DNA from: an uncultured Shinella sp.
Lineage (GTDB): Bacteria; Pseudomonadota; Alphaproteobacteria; Rhizobiales; Rhizobiaceae
Reading direction: 5' to 3'
Length of the DNA stretch: 64,000 nucleotides
NCBI RefSeq assembly: GCF_946479415.1
Contig: NZ_CAMLFY010000002.1
Span: 107,085 to 171,084 of the forward strand
Positions 44,926-52,729 of this stretch are shown one piece after another (the first letter of the stretch is position 1; every line of letters begins with the position of its first letter). Under the pieces are notes generated by a model. That model did no database searches. It saw nothing but the letters and a program-made list of their open reading frames with translations, and had not been told where the DNA came from. Made by a program: the position numbers and the translations under genes.

Positions 44926-44953
44926 AAAAGACGGCACCCTTTCGAGCGCCGCC
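44926..44953 (-). terminator. Terminator of the aldehyde dehydrogenase operon
   Basis: On the minus strand, GGCGGC pairs with GCCGTC (one G-U pair) and is followed by TTTTG, 20-odd bases after the aldehyde dehydrogenase stop. Confidence 0.65.
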
Positions 44954-44974
44954 TTCCGAGACTTGCCTTGACGC

Positions 44975-46408
44975 TTAAGCCGCGTCGGGGCGGTGAACCG
45001 TCTTCACTTCGAGGAAGTCCTCGAGGCCGAACATGCCGCCTTCACGGCCGTTGCCCGACTGCTTGTAGCCGCCGAAGGGGCTGCCGTAGCGGTGCGGACC
45101 ACCGTTGATATGCACCATGCCGGCACGCAGACGGGCGGCGACGCGCTCGGCGCGCTCCGGATTACCGGTCTGGAGATAGGCGGCAAGGCCATAGGCCGTG
45201 TCATTGGCGATCGCGATGGCTTCCTCTTCGGTGTCGAAGGGGATGATGGCGAGAACCGGGCCGAACACCTCTTCACGGGCAATGCGCATCTCGTTGTTGA
45301 CGTCGGCGAAGATCGTCGGCTTGACGAAATAGCCGGTCTCGAAACCTTCCGGCTTGCCCGGGCCGCCGACGAGAAGGCGGGCACCTTCCGCAACACCCGC
45401 TTCGATCAGCGCCTGCACGCGGCCGAACTGGATGTGCGAGACGAGCGGGCCGATATGGGTGCCTTCCTGTTCCGGATTGCCGACGGTCGCTTCCTTGCCC
45501 ACGCGCTCGGCGATCTCGACCACCTTGTCATAGGCGGAGCGCTCGACGAGCATGCGGGTCGGCGCGTCGCAGGACTGGCCGGAATTGTTGAAGCATTCGC
45601 GGACCGTGCCGGAAACGCGGTCCTCGAGGTCCGCATCGGCGAAGACGAGGTTCGGCGATTTGCCGCCGAGTTCCAGCGTCACGCGCTTGACCGTCTCGGC
45701 CGCATCCTTGCTGACGGCGATGCCGGCGCGGGTGGAGCCGGTGAAGGACATCATGTCGACGTCCTTGTGCTTGGAGAGCGTCGCACCGCATTCGATGCCG
45801 TCGCCGTTGACGAGGTTGAAGGTGCCCGCCGGGAAGCCGGCCTCATGCACCATCTCGGCATAGAGCATGGCGTTGAGCGGCGTGAATTCCGAAGGTTTCA
45901 GAATGCAGGTCGAGCCCGTGGCAAGCGCCGGCACGACCTTCAGCGCGATCTGGTTGATCGGCCAGTTCCACGGCGTGATGAGGCCGCACACGCCGATCGG
46001 CTCGCGGCGCACGATGTCGCCGTTCGGCAGCACGTCGCGGCTCTTCAGGCGCTTCAGCGCGTCGATGAAGCCCTGGAGATGGCCGACGCCGACATCGGCC
46101 TGCTGCTCGGTGCTCATGGTGATGGGCGCGCCGAGTTCCCGCGTGATGGTGCGAGCCATCTCGTCATAGCGGCGCTTGTAGATTTCGAGCAGCTTTTCGA
46201 GCAGGGCGAGGCGCTCTTCGACGCTGGTCTGGCTGTAGGTCGCAAAAGCCTTCTTGGCGGCGGCGACGGCGCGGTCGATATCGGCCGCCGTACCCATGGT
46301 GATGACCGCGATCGGCTTTTCCGTTGCCGGGTTGATCACCGCGAGGTCATTGGCCTTCAGCGGATCGACCCACTGGCCGTCGATGTAGAATTTGCGCTTG
46401 TCGAGCAT
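44975..46408 (-). CDS. Aldehyde dehydrogenase
   Basis: A 477-residue NAD(P)-dependent aldehyde dehydrogenase. ITPWNWPINQIALK near residue 145, SFTGSTRAG near 222, general base in LELGGKSP near 245, catalytic Cys in NNSGQSCDAPTRM near 279. It is the last gene of a six-gene operon with a PotABCD-type importer and a metallo-hydrolase, so it likely oxidises an aldehyde derived from the imported compound, such as an aminoaldehyde. Name of the substrate is uncertain. Confidence 0.9.
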   Translation of the reverse strand: MLDKRKFYIDGQWVDPLKANDLAVINPATEKPIAVITMGTAADIDRAVAAAKKAFATYSQTSVEERLALLEKLLEIYKRRYDEMARTITRELGAPITMSTEQQADVGVGHLQGFIDALKRLKSRDVLPNGDIVRREPIGVCGLITPWNWPINQIALKVVPALATGSTCILKPSEFTPLNAMLYAEMVHEAGFPAGTFNLVNGDGIECGATLSKHKDVDMMSFTGSTRAGIAVSKDAAETVKRVTLELGGKSPNLVFADADLEDRVSGTVRECFNNSGQSCDAPTRMLVERSAYDKVVEIAERVGKEATVGNPEQEGTHIGPLVSHIQFGRVQALIEAGVAEGARLLVGGPGKPEGFETGYFVKPTIFADVNNEMRIAREEVFGPVLAIIPFDTEEEAIAIANDTAYGLAAYLQTGNPERAERVAARLRAGMVHINGGPHRYGSPFGGYKQSGNGREGGMFGLEDFLEVKTVHRPDAA

Positions 46409-46420
46409 GCTTTTCTCCCG

Positions 46421-47149
46421 TCACTTCTGTTTTTCATCGAGCCAGTCCCTGATGAGCTGGCGGTAGCGTTCGCCGCTGAAACTCGGAAAATGGCCGCCAT
46501 GCACCAGCCGCACCGGCAGGGTCATGAGCCGTTCCATCGAGGCGATGTAGTCTTTCCCATCGGAATGATAGGTGTCCTCGATCAGCGGACCGTCATAGAC
46601 GATGTCGCCTGAGAACAGAATTTCGGATGCCTTCTCGTAGAGCGCAATACCCCCCGGGGAGTGGCCTGGCGTGTGTATGACCTCGAAATGGCGATCGCCG
46701 AGATCGATCACATCACCGTCTTCGAGAATGCGCGTCGCTGACGCCCGCTTCACGGCGTAACATTTCGAGCAATAGGGTTCCGGCGGCAGCGCGTCGAAAA
46801 TCTCGTCGGTGACATAGGGATCGGCAAGCGTGTTTTCCCGTGTCGGATTTGCGAGAAGATCGGCTTCGGCGGAATGCACGGCACGGCATTCGAATTCGTG
46901 ATGGCAGCCGATATGATCGAAATGGGTGTGGCTGGCCACCGCGATCAGGTCGCGCTCCGTCACCAGCGGCACCCATTGCGTGAGCGACACGACACCCATG
47001 CCGCTATCGACCAGCATGTCGCGGTCACGCCCGCGCACATGCCAGATGTTGCAGCGGTAGAATTCCTGGATATAGGGCTCGGAAATGGCGGTAACGTCGT
47101 CGTCGAGACGCCGCACGCTGTACCAATCCTCCGGGCGGATGCGCTGCAT
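46421..47149 (-). CDS. MBL-fold metallo-hydrolase
   Basis: A 242-residue metallo-beta-lactamase-fold hydrolase. The metal motif SHTHFDHIG near residue 76 (HxHxDH), a further ligand in TPGHSPGG near 165, and the last His in LVHGGHFPS near 217 are visible. It resembles small glyoxalase II-like or lactone-hydrolase-like members. It lies between the importer ATPase (five bases) and the aldehyde dehydrogenase, so it belongs to that catabolic operon. It has no signal peptide and is not a beta-lactamase candidate. Confidence 0.85.
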   Translation of the reverse strand: MQRIRPEDWYSVRRLDDDVTAISEPYIQEFYRCNIWHVRGRDRDMLVDSGMGVVSLTQWVPLVTERDLIAVASHTHFDHIGCHHEFECRAVHSAEADLLANPTRENTLADPYVTDEIFDALPPEPYCSKCYAVKRASATRILEDGDVIDLGDRHFEVIHTPGHSPGGIALYEKASEILFSGDIVYDGPLIEDTYHSDGKDYIASMERLMTLPVRLVHGGHFPSFSGERYRQLIRDWLDEKQK

Positions 47150-47154
47150 GACCC

Positions 47155-48240
47155 TTACACTCCCGCTCCGTCCTGAAGCACGACGATGCTATCCGCCTTC
47201 AGCCGAAGGTCAAGCTCGGCGCCGGCTTCAGGATTGTCGGTCTGGGGAAGGTGGGCCGTCAGGACCGTATCGCCCGCCGTAACATGGCAACGGTGATGCG
47301 TGCCGAAGAAGGCGCTGCCGGTGATGCGGCCGCGGCCGAGCGAGACGGTCGGCACATCCGCATTGGCGGTGCGGAAATGCTCCGGGCGAATGCAGAGCGT
47401 GACGTCCTTGCCGACCGCAGGCGAACCGGAAACGAAGGCGGAGGCGGGCAGCGCCACGCGGCCAAGCGCGGTTTCCATCTTGGCTTCGCCACCGGAAATG
47501 CCACGCACCTTCGCCGGCAGGAAATTGGCCTCGCCCATGAAGCCGGCGGAAAACAGCGAACGAGGGCGCATATAGATCGAGGCCGGCGTGCCGACATCCT
47601 CGATCCGGCCCTTGTTCATCACGACGATACGGTCGGCGATCGCCATCGCCTCTTCCTGATCGTGCGTAACATGCACGAAGGTCGTGCCGACGCGCTTCTG
47701 GATCGCCTTCAATTCATCCTGCATCTGCCGGCGCAGTTTCAGATCGAGTGCGCCGAGCGGCTCGTCGAGCAAAAGTACATGCGGATCGACAGCGAGCGCA
47801 CGGGCGAGCGCTACGCGCTGCCGCTGGCCACCGGAGAGTTCATGCGGCTTCTTGGCCGAGGACGCCCTGAGGCCGACGAGATCGAGAAAGGAGAACGCCT
47901 TCTCGAAGCGTTCGGCCTTGCCCATGCCGCGCATGCGGAGACCGAAGCCGACATTGTCGCGCAGGCACATATGCGGGAACAGGGCATAATCCTGGAACAT
48001 CGTCGTCGTCGGGCGTTTGGCCGGCGAGACATGGGTCATGTCCTCACCGCCGATGGAAATGGTGCCCGAGGTCGGTTCGATGAAGCCGCCGAGAATGGAG
48101 AGCAGGGTGGTCTTGCCGCAGCCGGAGGGACCGAGCAGCACGATGAACTCGCCGGCGGCGATATCGAGCGAGACATCGTCGAGCGCCCGGAACGAACCGA
48201 AGACCTTGGTGGCGTTGCGGATGGAAACGTCGGCGGTCAT
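47155..48240 (-). CDS. PotA-like ABC transporter ATP-binding protein
   Basis: A 361-residue ATPase. Walker A GPSGCGKTTLL near residue 38, signature LSGGQRQR near 135, Walker B LLLDEPLGALD near 157, then a C-terminal TOBE-type domain (from about 270). It is the ATPase of a polyamine/Fe-type (PotABCD-like) importer. It overlaps the permease gene by four bases (ATGA). Confidence 0.92.
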   Translation of the reverse strand: MTADVSIRNATKVFGSFRALDDVSLDIAAGEFIVLLGPSGCGKTTLLSILGGFIEPTSGTISIGGEDMTHVSPAKRPTTTMFQDYALFPHMCLRDNVGFGLRMRGMGKAERFEKAFSFLDLVGLRASSAKKPHELSGGQRQRVALARALAVDPHVLLLDEPLGALDLKLRRQMQDELKAIQKRVGTTFVHVTHDQEEAMAIADRIVVMNKGRIEDVGTPASIYMRPRSLFSAGFMGEANFLPAKVRGISGGEAKMETALGRVALPASAFVSGSPAVGKDVTLCIRPEHFRTANADVPTVSLGRGRITGSAFFGTHHRCHVTAGDTVLTAHLPQTDNPEAGAELDLRLKADSIVVLQDGAGV

Positions 48241-49025
48241 GAGGATTTCCCGGTTTTGCGGAAGACGGTGAATTCCATCACGACAAGGAACGCGATGGAG
48301 ATGAGGAAGACGACGCTGCCGATGGCATTGGTCTTGGGATCGAGGCCGGAGCGTAGCATGCTCCAGATTTCGACGGGCAGCGTCACGTCGAAGCGCGACA
48401 GCAGGAAGGCAACGATGAACTCATCCCAGCTGAAGGTGACGGACAGGAAGAAGGCGGCGAGGATCGAGGGCAGCAGCATGGGAGCCGTGACGAGCAGCAT
48501 GACCTGCCAATCCCGAGCGCCGAGATCGCGCGCCGCCCGCTCGATATTCACCTGATGCCCGCCCATCGAAGCATAGATGATGGCAAAGCAGAGCGGCAGG
48601 TTGATCACCACATGGCCGATGCCGACGGTGACGAGCGAGAGACGCAGGCCGCTGATGTTGAGAATGGAGAGCAGGCCAAGCCCGATGATCAGCGTGCTGA
48701 CCGTCATCGGCGCAACGATCAGGCCGCGCAGCAGGCCCGAGGCCGGCAGCGTGTAGCGGGCGAAGGCATAGGCCGCCAGGAAGCCGAGCACGCAGGCGAC
48801 GGCCGACGAAATCAGCGCGACCAACAGCGAATTGCCGAGCGCCGCCATCAGCTTGCCATCGGCAAAGATCGCCTCGTACCAGCGCAGCGTCAGGCCATTC
48901 AGCGGCGGCACGGGAAGTGAACCATCCTGGAAGGAGAACAGCACCAGCACGACGACCGGCAGGAAGATGAAAAGATAGATGAGGCCGGCATAGAGCGCGA
49001 CGAGGGTGGTGGAAAGATGGCGCAT
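48237..49025 (-). CDS. PotC-like ABC transporter permease
   Basis: A 262-residue inner-membrane permease with six segments. The ATPase-contact loop IERAARDLGARDWQVMLLVTAPMLLP near residue 175 is the family EAA motif. The start MRHLSTTLVALY at 49025 lies two bases after the other permease ends. It pairs with the upstream PotB-like permease. Confidence 0.9.
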   Translation of the reverse strand: MRHLSTTLVALYAGLIYLFIFLPVVVLVLFSFQDGSLPVPPLNGLTLRWYEAIFADGKLMAALGNSLLVALISSAVACVLGFLAAYAFARYTLPASGLLRGLIVAPMTVSTLIIGLGLLSILNISGLRLSLVTVGIGHVVINLPLCFAIIYASMGGHQVNIERAARDLGARDWQVMLLVTAPMLLPSILAAFFLSVTFSWDEFIVAFLLSRFDVTLPVEIWSMLRSGLDPKTNAIGSVVFLISIAFLVVMEFTVFRKTGKSS

Positions 49026-49027
49026 GA

Positions 49028-49891
49028 TCAGGTTCTCTCCATCTTCAGCCAGCGCGCGCAGGCGATATAGGCGAGCGTGACGACGACCATCAGCACCAGC
49101 GAAAGGGCGGCCGCCATCGGAAAATCCGCCCGCCTTCCGAGTTGCAACATGATGACCTGCGGCAGCACCAGCTCGTTGTTGCCGCCGAGGATCTGCGGCG
49201 TGATGTAGTCGCCGATGCACAGAACGAAGGTCAGGAAGGCGCCGACCATGATGCCGGGCAGCGTCAGCGGCAGAACGACGAACCAGAAGGTCTGGAAAGC
49301 ATTCGCCCCGAGGTCCGCCGCCGCACGGCGATAGTTCGGCGAAAGCTGGATGAGATTGGCATAGATCGTCAGCGTCAGCAGCATGACGAAGAAATGCACG
49401 AAGCCGATGACTGTGCCGGTGCGGTTGGCCGAGAGCTCCAAGGGTTCGGCGATCACGCCGAGCCAAAGCAGCGTCTGGTTGACCACACCGCCTTTGGAAA
49501 GCACCAGCAGCCAGGAATAGGAGCGCACCACATAGGAGGTCCAGAACGGCAGGATCGCCATGATGAGCGCGAAGCGCCGCCATTTCTTCGGCACGCGCTC
49601 GGCGATGATCCAGGCGAGCGGATAGGCGAGCAGGATGGAGATGACCGTCACCGTCGCCGTGATTTCCAGCGAGACGACCAAGCCCTTGAAAAAATGCGCC
49701 TTGCCGAAGAAGGCGATGTAGTTGTCGAGCGTCCAGGTCGCGACGATTTCGCGTCCCTGCCGCGTCCAGAAGCTGATTGCCGCCATATAGGCGAAGGGCA
49801 CGAGGAAGAAGAACCCCGTCCAGAGGAGGGCCGGTAGAGCGAAGGCCCAGGCCTTGCGGCGCTCCGTGCGTTCGAGGGCAGTGGCGGTCAT
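49028..49891 (-). CDS. PotB-like ABC transporter permease
   Basis: A 287-residue inner-membrane permease with six segments. The EAA-like loop YRRAAADLGANAFQTFWFVVLPLTLPG near residue 190 contacts the ATPase. ALPALLWTGFFFLVPF is the first membrane span. It is separated from the binding-protein gene by 192 bp that hold two palindromic repeats, so its expression may be reduced relative to the binding protein. Confidence 0.9.
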   Translation of the reverse strand: MTATALERTERRKAWAFALPALLWTGFFFLVPFAYMAAISFWTRQGREIVATWTLDNYIAFFGKAHFFKGLVVSLEITATVTVISILLAYPLAWIIAERVPKKWRRFALIMAILPFWTSYVVRSYSWLLVLSKGGVVNQTLLWLGVIAEPLELSANRTGTVIGFVHFFVMLLTLTIYANLIQLSPNYRRAAADLGANAFQTFWFVVLPLTLPGIMVGAFLTFVLCIGDYITPQILGGNNELVLPQVIMLQLGRRADFPMAAALSLVLMVVVTLAYIACARWLKMERT

Positions 49892-49931
49892 GGGGTTGCG
49901 GTTCCTTGCTCATAAAGTGCTCGGAGCGTGG

Positions 49932-50064
49932 ATCCTCGGGTCGAGCCCGAGGATGACGAAAGAAGAAAGGTTTGGCGCTCAAAGCAACGGCGCGGCGAGC
50001 CGCACCGTTCGATGGGCAGGCAACACAACCTCCCCACCGTCATCCCCGGGCTTGACCCGAGGAT
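49932..50064. repeat. Two inverted palindromic repeats between binding protein and permease
   Basis: ATCCTCGGGTCGAGCCCGAGGAT at 49932-49953 (arms ATCCTCGGG and CCCGAGGAT) and the related hairpin at 50042-50064 (ATCCCCGGG arm with CCCGAGGAT) lie in opposite orientation. Related arms occur at 14468-14488. Dispersed CCCGGG palindromes are common in rhizobial intergenic DNA. Sited inside an operon, they may uncouple binding-protein and permease expression, as REP elements do. Confidence 0.7.
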
Positions 50065-50083
50065 CCACCCATCCGCACCAACC

Positions 50084-51160
50084 TTACTGCTGGAGCGTTT
50101 CCGTCCAGATGTCCTGCATCGCCGCGTCCATATCGGCATCGGCGACCGGGTAGAGCTGAGAGTTCTTCAGATATTCCGGCTGCTTGTCCCAGCGCAGCGC
50201 CGTCTTCTGCTGGTCGCTCAGGTGTTCACCCGCCTTGGCATTGGCCGGCATCGCCCAGTAGCAGGAGGAGGTCGCAAGCCGTGCCTGGCCCTCGGGGCTG
50301 ACGATGTACTGCACGAATTTCAACGCGAGATCCTGCTTTTCCGAATCCTTGAAGACGCCGATCGACTGTGCCCAGCGTAGCGCGCCCTGCTTCGGGATCG
50401 TCCAGTCGAGGTTCGGCTTTTCCGCCGAAAGGCCGGCCGTCAGCCATTCGCCGCCGCCCACCACGATATCGACTTCGCCGGTCGCCAGCGCCGTCTGCGA
50501 GGCGACGACGTCGCTCACCTGGCGGGCGAACTTCTTCATTTCGAACAGCTTTTCCTTGATCGCCGGCAGGTCGTCCTGCTTGAGATCGGCGGTCTTCTTG
50601 CCGATGCCGACGGCCGTCAGGCCGACCATCGGGAGGTAATAGTCATAGAGCGCGATACGGCCCTTGTATTTGTCCGACCAGACGACCGAAAGGTCTTCCA
50701 TATCGGCCGGATCGACCTTGGTCTTGTCGTAGGAAATCGTGTTGTAGCCGAATTTTTCGGTGACCGCGTAGACCTTGCCGTCCTTCGTCGTCGTCGCATC
50801 CATGCGGACTTCCGGGAAGAGATCGTTCAGCGGCAGCTTGCCGGCCGGCATTTCGCCGAGAATGTCCATGTCGATCGCGCGCGGCACGTCGACGGCGTCG
50901 ATGACCAGCACATCCCAATCACCGGGACGGGATTGCTCAATGATCGAGATCGCAGCGCCCGTGCCCTCATACTCCTTGAGATTGACCTTGACGTTGTTGG
51001 CCTTCTCGAAAGGCTCGACCAGCGCCGGATCGGTATGGTCGCACCAGACGAGAGCGTTCAGTTCGTCCTGCGCGCTCGCGGCAGCAGGAGCAAGCGAAAG
51101 GGCGGCGGCGGTGGCAAGGAGCATGCGGCGGGAGAGCCCGCCAAAAATGGTTTTCGTCAT
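50084..51160 (-). CDS. PotD-like periplasmic binding protein
   Basis: A 358-residue extracellular solute-binding protein of the polyamine type. The signal peptide contains SRRMLLATAAALSLAPAAASA, a twin-arginine-like export signal. Family features: LNALVWCDHTDPALVEPFEKA and KFGYNTISYDKTKV. The first gene of the operon, reading away from the TetR regulator. Spermidine, putrescine or a related amine or organic cation is possible; ligand residues cannot be mapped by eye. Confidence 0.9.
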   Translation of the reverse strand: MTKTIFGGLSRRMLLATAAALSLAPAAASAQDELNALVWCDHTDPALVEPFEKANNVKVNLKEYEGTGAAISIIEQSRPGDWDVLVIDAVDVPRAIDMDILGEMPAGKLPLNDLFPEVRMDATTTKDGKVYAVTEKFGYNTISYDKTKVDPADMEDLSVVWSDKYKGRIALYDYYLPMVGLTAVGIGKKTADLKQDDLPAIKEKLFEMKKFARQVSDVVASQTALATGEVDIVVGGGEWLTAGLSAEKPNLDWTIPKQGALRWAQSIGVFKDSEKQDLALKFVQYIVSPEGQARLATSSCYWAMPANAKAGEHLSDQQKTALRWDKQPEYLKNSQLYPVADADMDAAMQDIWTETLQQ

Positions 51161-51233
51161 TATCGTTCCCTCTGGGTGAAAGCTCTTGGCCCTGGCTAAT
51201 GGCGTTCATCACGACGCCTTGAGAAAAAGATTG

Positions 51234-51245
51234 AACGAGTTCATT
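51234..51245. promoter_or_regulatory. Palindromic operator between TetR gene and transport operon
   Basis: TGAACGAGTTCA has perfect arms TGAAC and GTTCA. It is enclosed by GATTGA (51231) and TCAATC (51255), which extend the dyad. It lies in the 130-bp region shared by the TetR gene and the PotD-like gene, so it is the probable TetR site. Confidence 0.6.
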
Positions 51246-51290
51246 TTTTAAGTCAATCTCATTTTTGAGGAGATTCCAACGGAGGTTCTG

Positions 51291-51917
51291 ATGGCTGGAT
51301 TGCGCGCAAAACAGAAGGCGGACAAGACCCGTCGCATTCTTGAATCCGCGACGACGCTGTTCCGCGAGCAGGGCTATGACAGCGCCCGCATCGAGGATAT
51401 CGCCGAGATGGCGGAAGTCTCCGTCGGCACGCTCTACAACTACTACCAGAACAAGGGTGACATCCTTGTTGCGACCGTCGCCATGGAAGTGACGGAAGTA
51501 CTGGAAGCCGGCGCGCGCATCGTCGCCAATCCGCCGCTCAACGTCGCCGAGGCGCTGCGCACGCTGATCGAGCAATATTACGATCACTCGCTGTTCTATC
51601 TCTCCAAGGAAATGTGGCGCACGGCGATGGCGATCTCCATCCAGCAGCCGGAAACGCCGCTCTCCCGCCGTTACACCGAGCTCGACGGCCAGCTTTGCGC
51701 CCAGGTCGTGCAGTTGGTGCGCACGTTGCAGGTCCGCGGCGTCGTCAATGCCAGCATCGACGTCCAGGCCATCGGCGAGGTGCTCTTCAACAACCTCAAC
51801 CTGATGTTCATGGAGTTCTGCAAGGTCGAGGCCATGCCGATCGAGGACCTGAAGGCCCGCGTCAACGCACAGCACGAACCGCTCGCCACCCTTATCAGCA
51901 CTATCAAGATCGTCTGA
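51291..51917 (+). CDS. TetR-family transcriptional regulator
   Basis: A 208-residue regulator. The N-terminal TetR helix-turn-helix (RILESATTLFREQGYDSARIEDIAEMAEVSVGTLYNYY, residues 15-55) is clear and is followed by an all-helical ligand domain. Divergent from the transporter-dehydrogenase operon and probably its repressor. An NTF2-like gene follows after seven bases. Confidence 0.9.
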   Translation: MAGLRAKQKADKTRRILESATTLFREQGYDSARIEDIAEMAEVSVGTLYNYYQNKGDILVATVAMEVTEVLEAGARIVANPPLNVAEALRTLIEQYYDHSLFYLSKEMWRTAMAISIQQPETPLSRRYTELDGQLCAQVVQLVRTLQVRGVVNASIDVQAIGEVLFNNLNLMFMEFCKVEAMPIEDLKARVNAQHEPLATLISTIKIV

Positions 51918-51924
51918 GACTGCA

Positions 51925-52317
51925 ATGACCGAACACGAAACCACCGTTCTCGCCGCCGCCGAGTCCCTCGTCGATGCTTTTTCCCGGCATGACCGCGACG
52001 CCTATTTCGCCGCCTTCGCGCCGGAGGCGACCTTCCTCTTCTACAATCTCGACCACACGCTCGATGGCCGCGCGGCCTATGAAGCGGAATGGGCGCTCTG
52101 GGAGGAACGGGACGGTTTTCGCGTGCTGGCCTGCCGCTCGACAAACCGCAAGGTCCAGCTCGTCGGCGAGGTCGCGATCTTCACCCATGCCGTGGAAACC
52201 GACGTCTCCATCGGCGGTGAAACCGTGACGAACAACGAGCGGGAAACAATCGTCTTCGCACGCAATGCCGCCGGCCGCTGGCTTGCCGTCCACGAGCACC
52301 TGTCGGCCACCGCCTGA
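51925..52317 (+). CDS. NTF2/SnoaL-like small protein
   Basis: A 130-residue protein with an NTF2-like fold pattern (AAESLVDAFSRHDRDAYFAAFAPEATFLFYN, then a beta-rich half ending in GRWLAVHEHLSA). It is of the DUF4440/SnoaL type. It follows the TetR gene by seven bases and so is co-transcribed. It is a candidate enzyme or ligand-binding protein for the neighbouring catabolic operon, but there is no direct evidence for a function. Confidence 0.75.
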   Translation: MTEHETTVLAAAESLVDAFSRHDRDAYFAAFAPEATFLFYNLDHTLDGRAAYEAEWALWEERDGFRVLACRSTNRKVQLVGEVAIFTHAVETDVSIGGETVTNNERETIVFARNAAGRWLAVHEHLSATA

Positions 52318-52318
52318 T

Positions 52319-52729
52319 CTAGCAGCAGCCGTCCTCGGCCTTGCCTGTCGAAAGCTGCTCGAGGATCGGACAATCCGGCCGGTCGTCGCCGTGGCAATGG
52401 GCGGAGAGGTGCTCCAACGTGTGCACCATCTCCTGCAGCAGCCGCATCTTCTCCTTCATTTCATCGATATGGGCGCTGGCGATGCGCTTGACGTCGCCGG
52501 AGGCGCGGGCGCGATCCTGCCAGAGCGCCAGCAGGTCGCGAATCTGTGCGATGGAAAAACCGAGATCGCGCGACCGGCGGATGAAGGACAAGGTCGAGAG
52601 GTCCTTCGGGCCATAGGTCCGGTAGCCGGAGCCGGTGCGGCCGGCGGCGCGAATGAGGCCGATCTGCTCGTAATGCCGGATCATCTTGGGCGTCACGCCC
52701 GTCGTCTCCGCCGCTTCGCCGATATTCAT
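52319..52729 (-). CDS. cueR: Copper-responsive MerR regulator (CueR/HmrR)
   Basis: A 136-residue MerR-family activator. N-terminal helix-turn-helix ([24 protein letters not shown]) and a long dimer helix are followed by the Cu(I) loop with two cysteines, CHGDDRPDC near residue 112, spaced as in CueR. A C-terminal DGCC adds two more. It overlaps the copA stop by four bases and should control copA and copZ through the MerR-type dyads upstream of each. Confidence 0.9.
   Translation of the reverse strand: MNIGEAAETTGVTPKMIRHYEQIGLIRAAGRTGSGYRTYGPKDLSTLSFIRRSRDLGFSIAQIRDLLALWQDRARASGDVKRIASAHIDEMKEKMRLLQEMVHTLEHLSAHCHGDDRPDCPILEQLSTGKAEDGCC

Noticed and set aside
46421..47149. Metallo-beta-lactamase resistance gene
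   Set aside because: Only the general fold motif HxHxDH is shared. There is no signal peptide, and it sits inside a catabolic operon.
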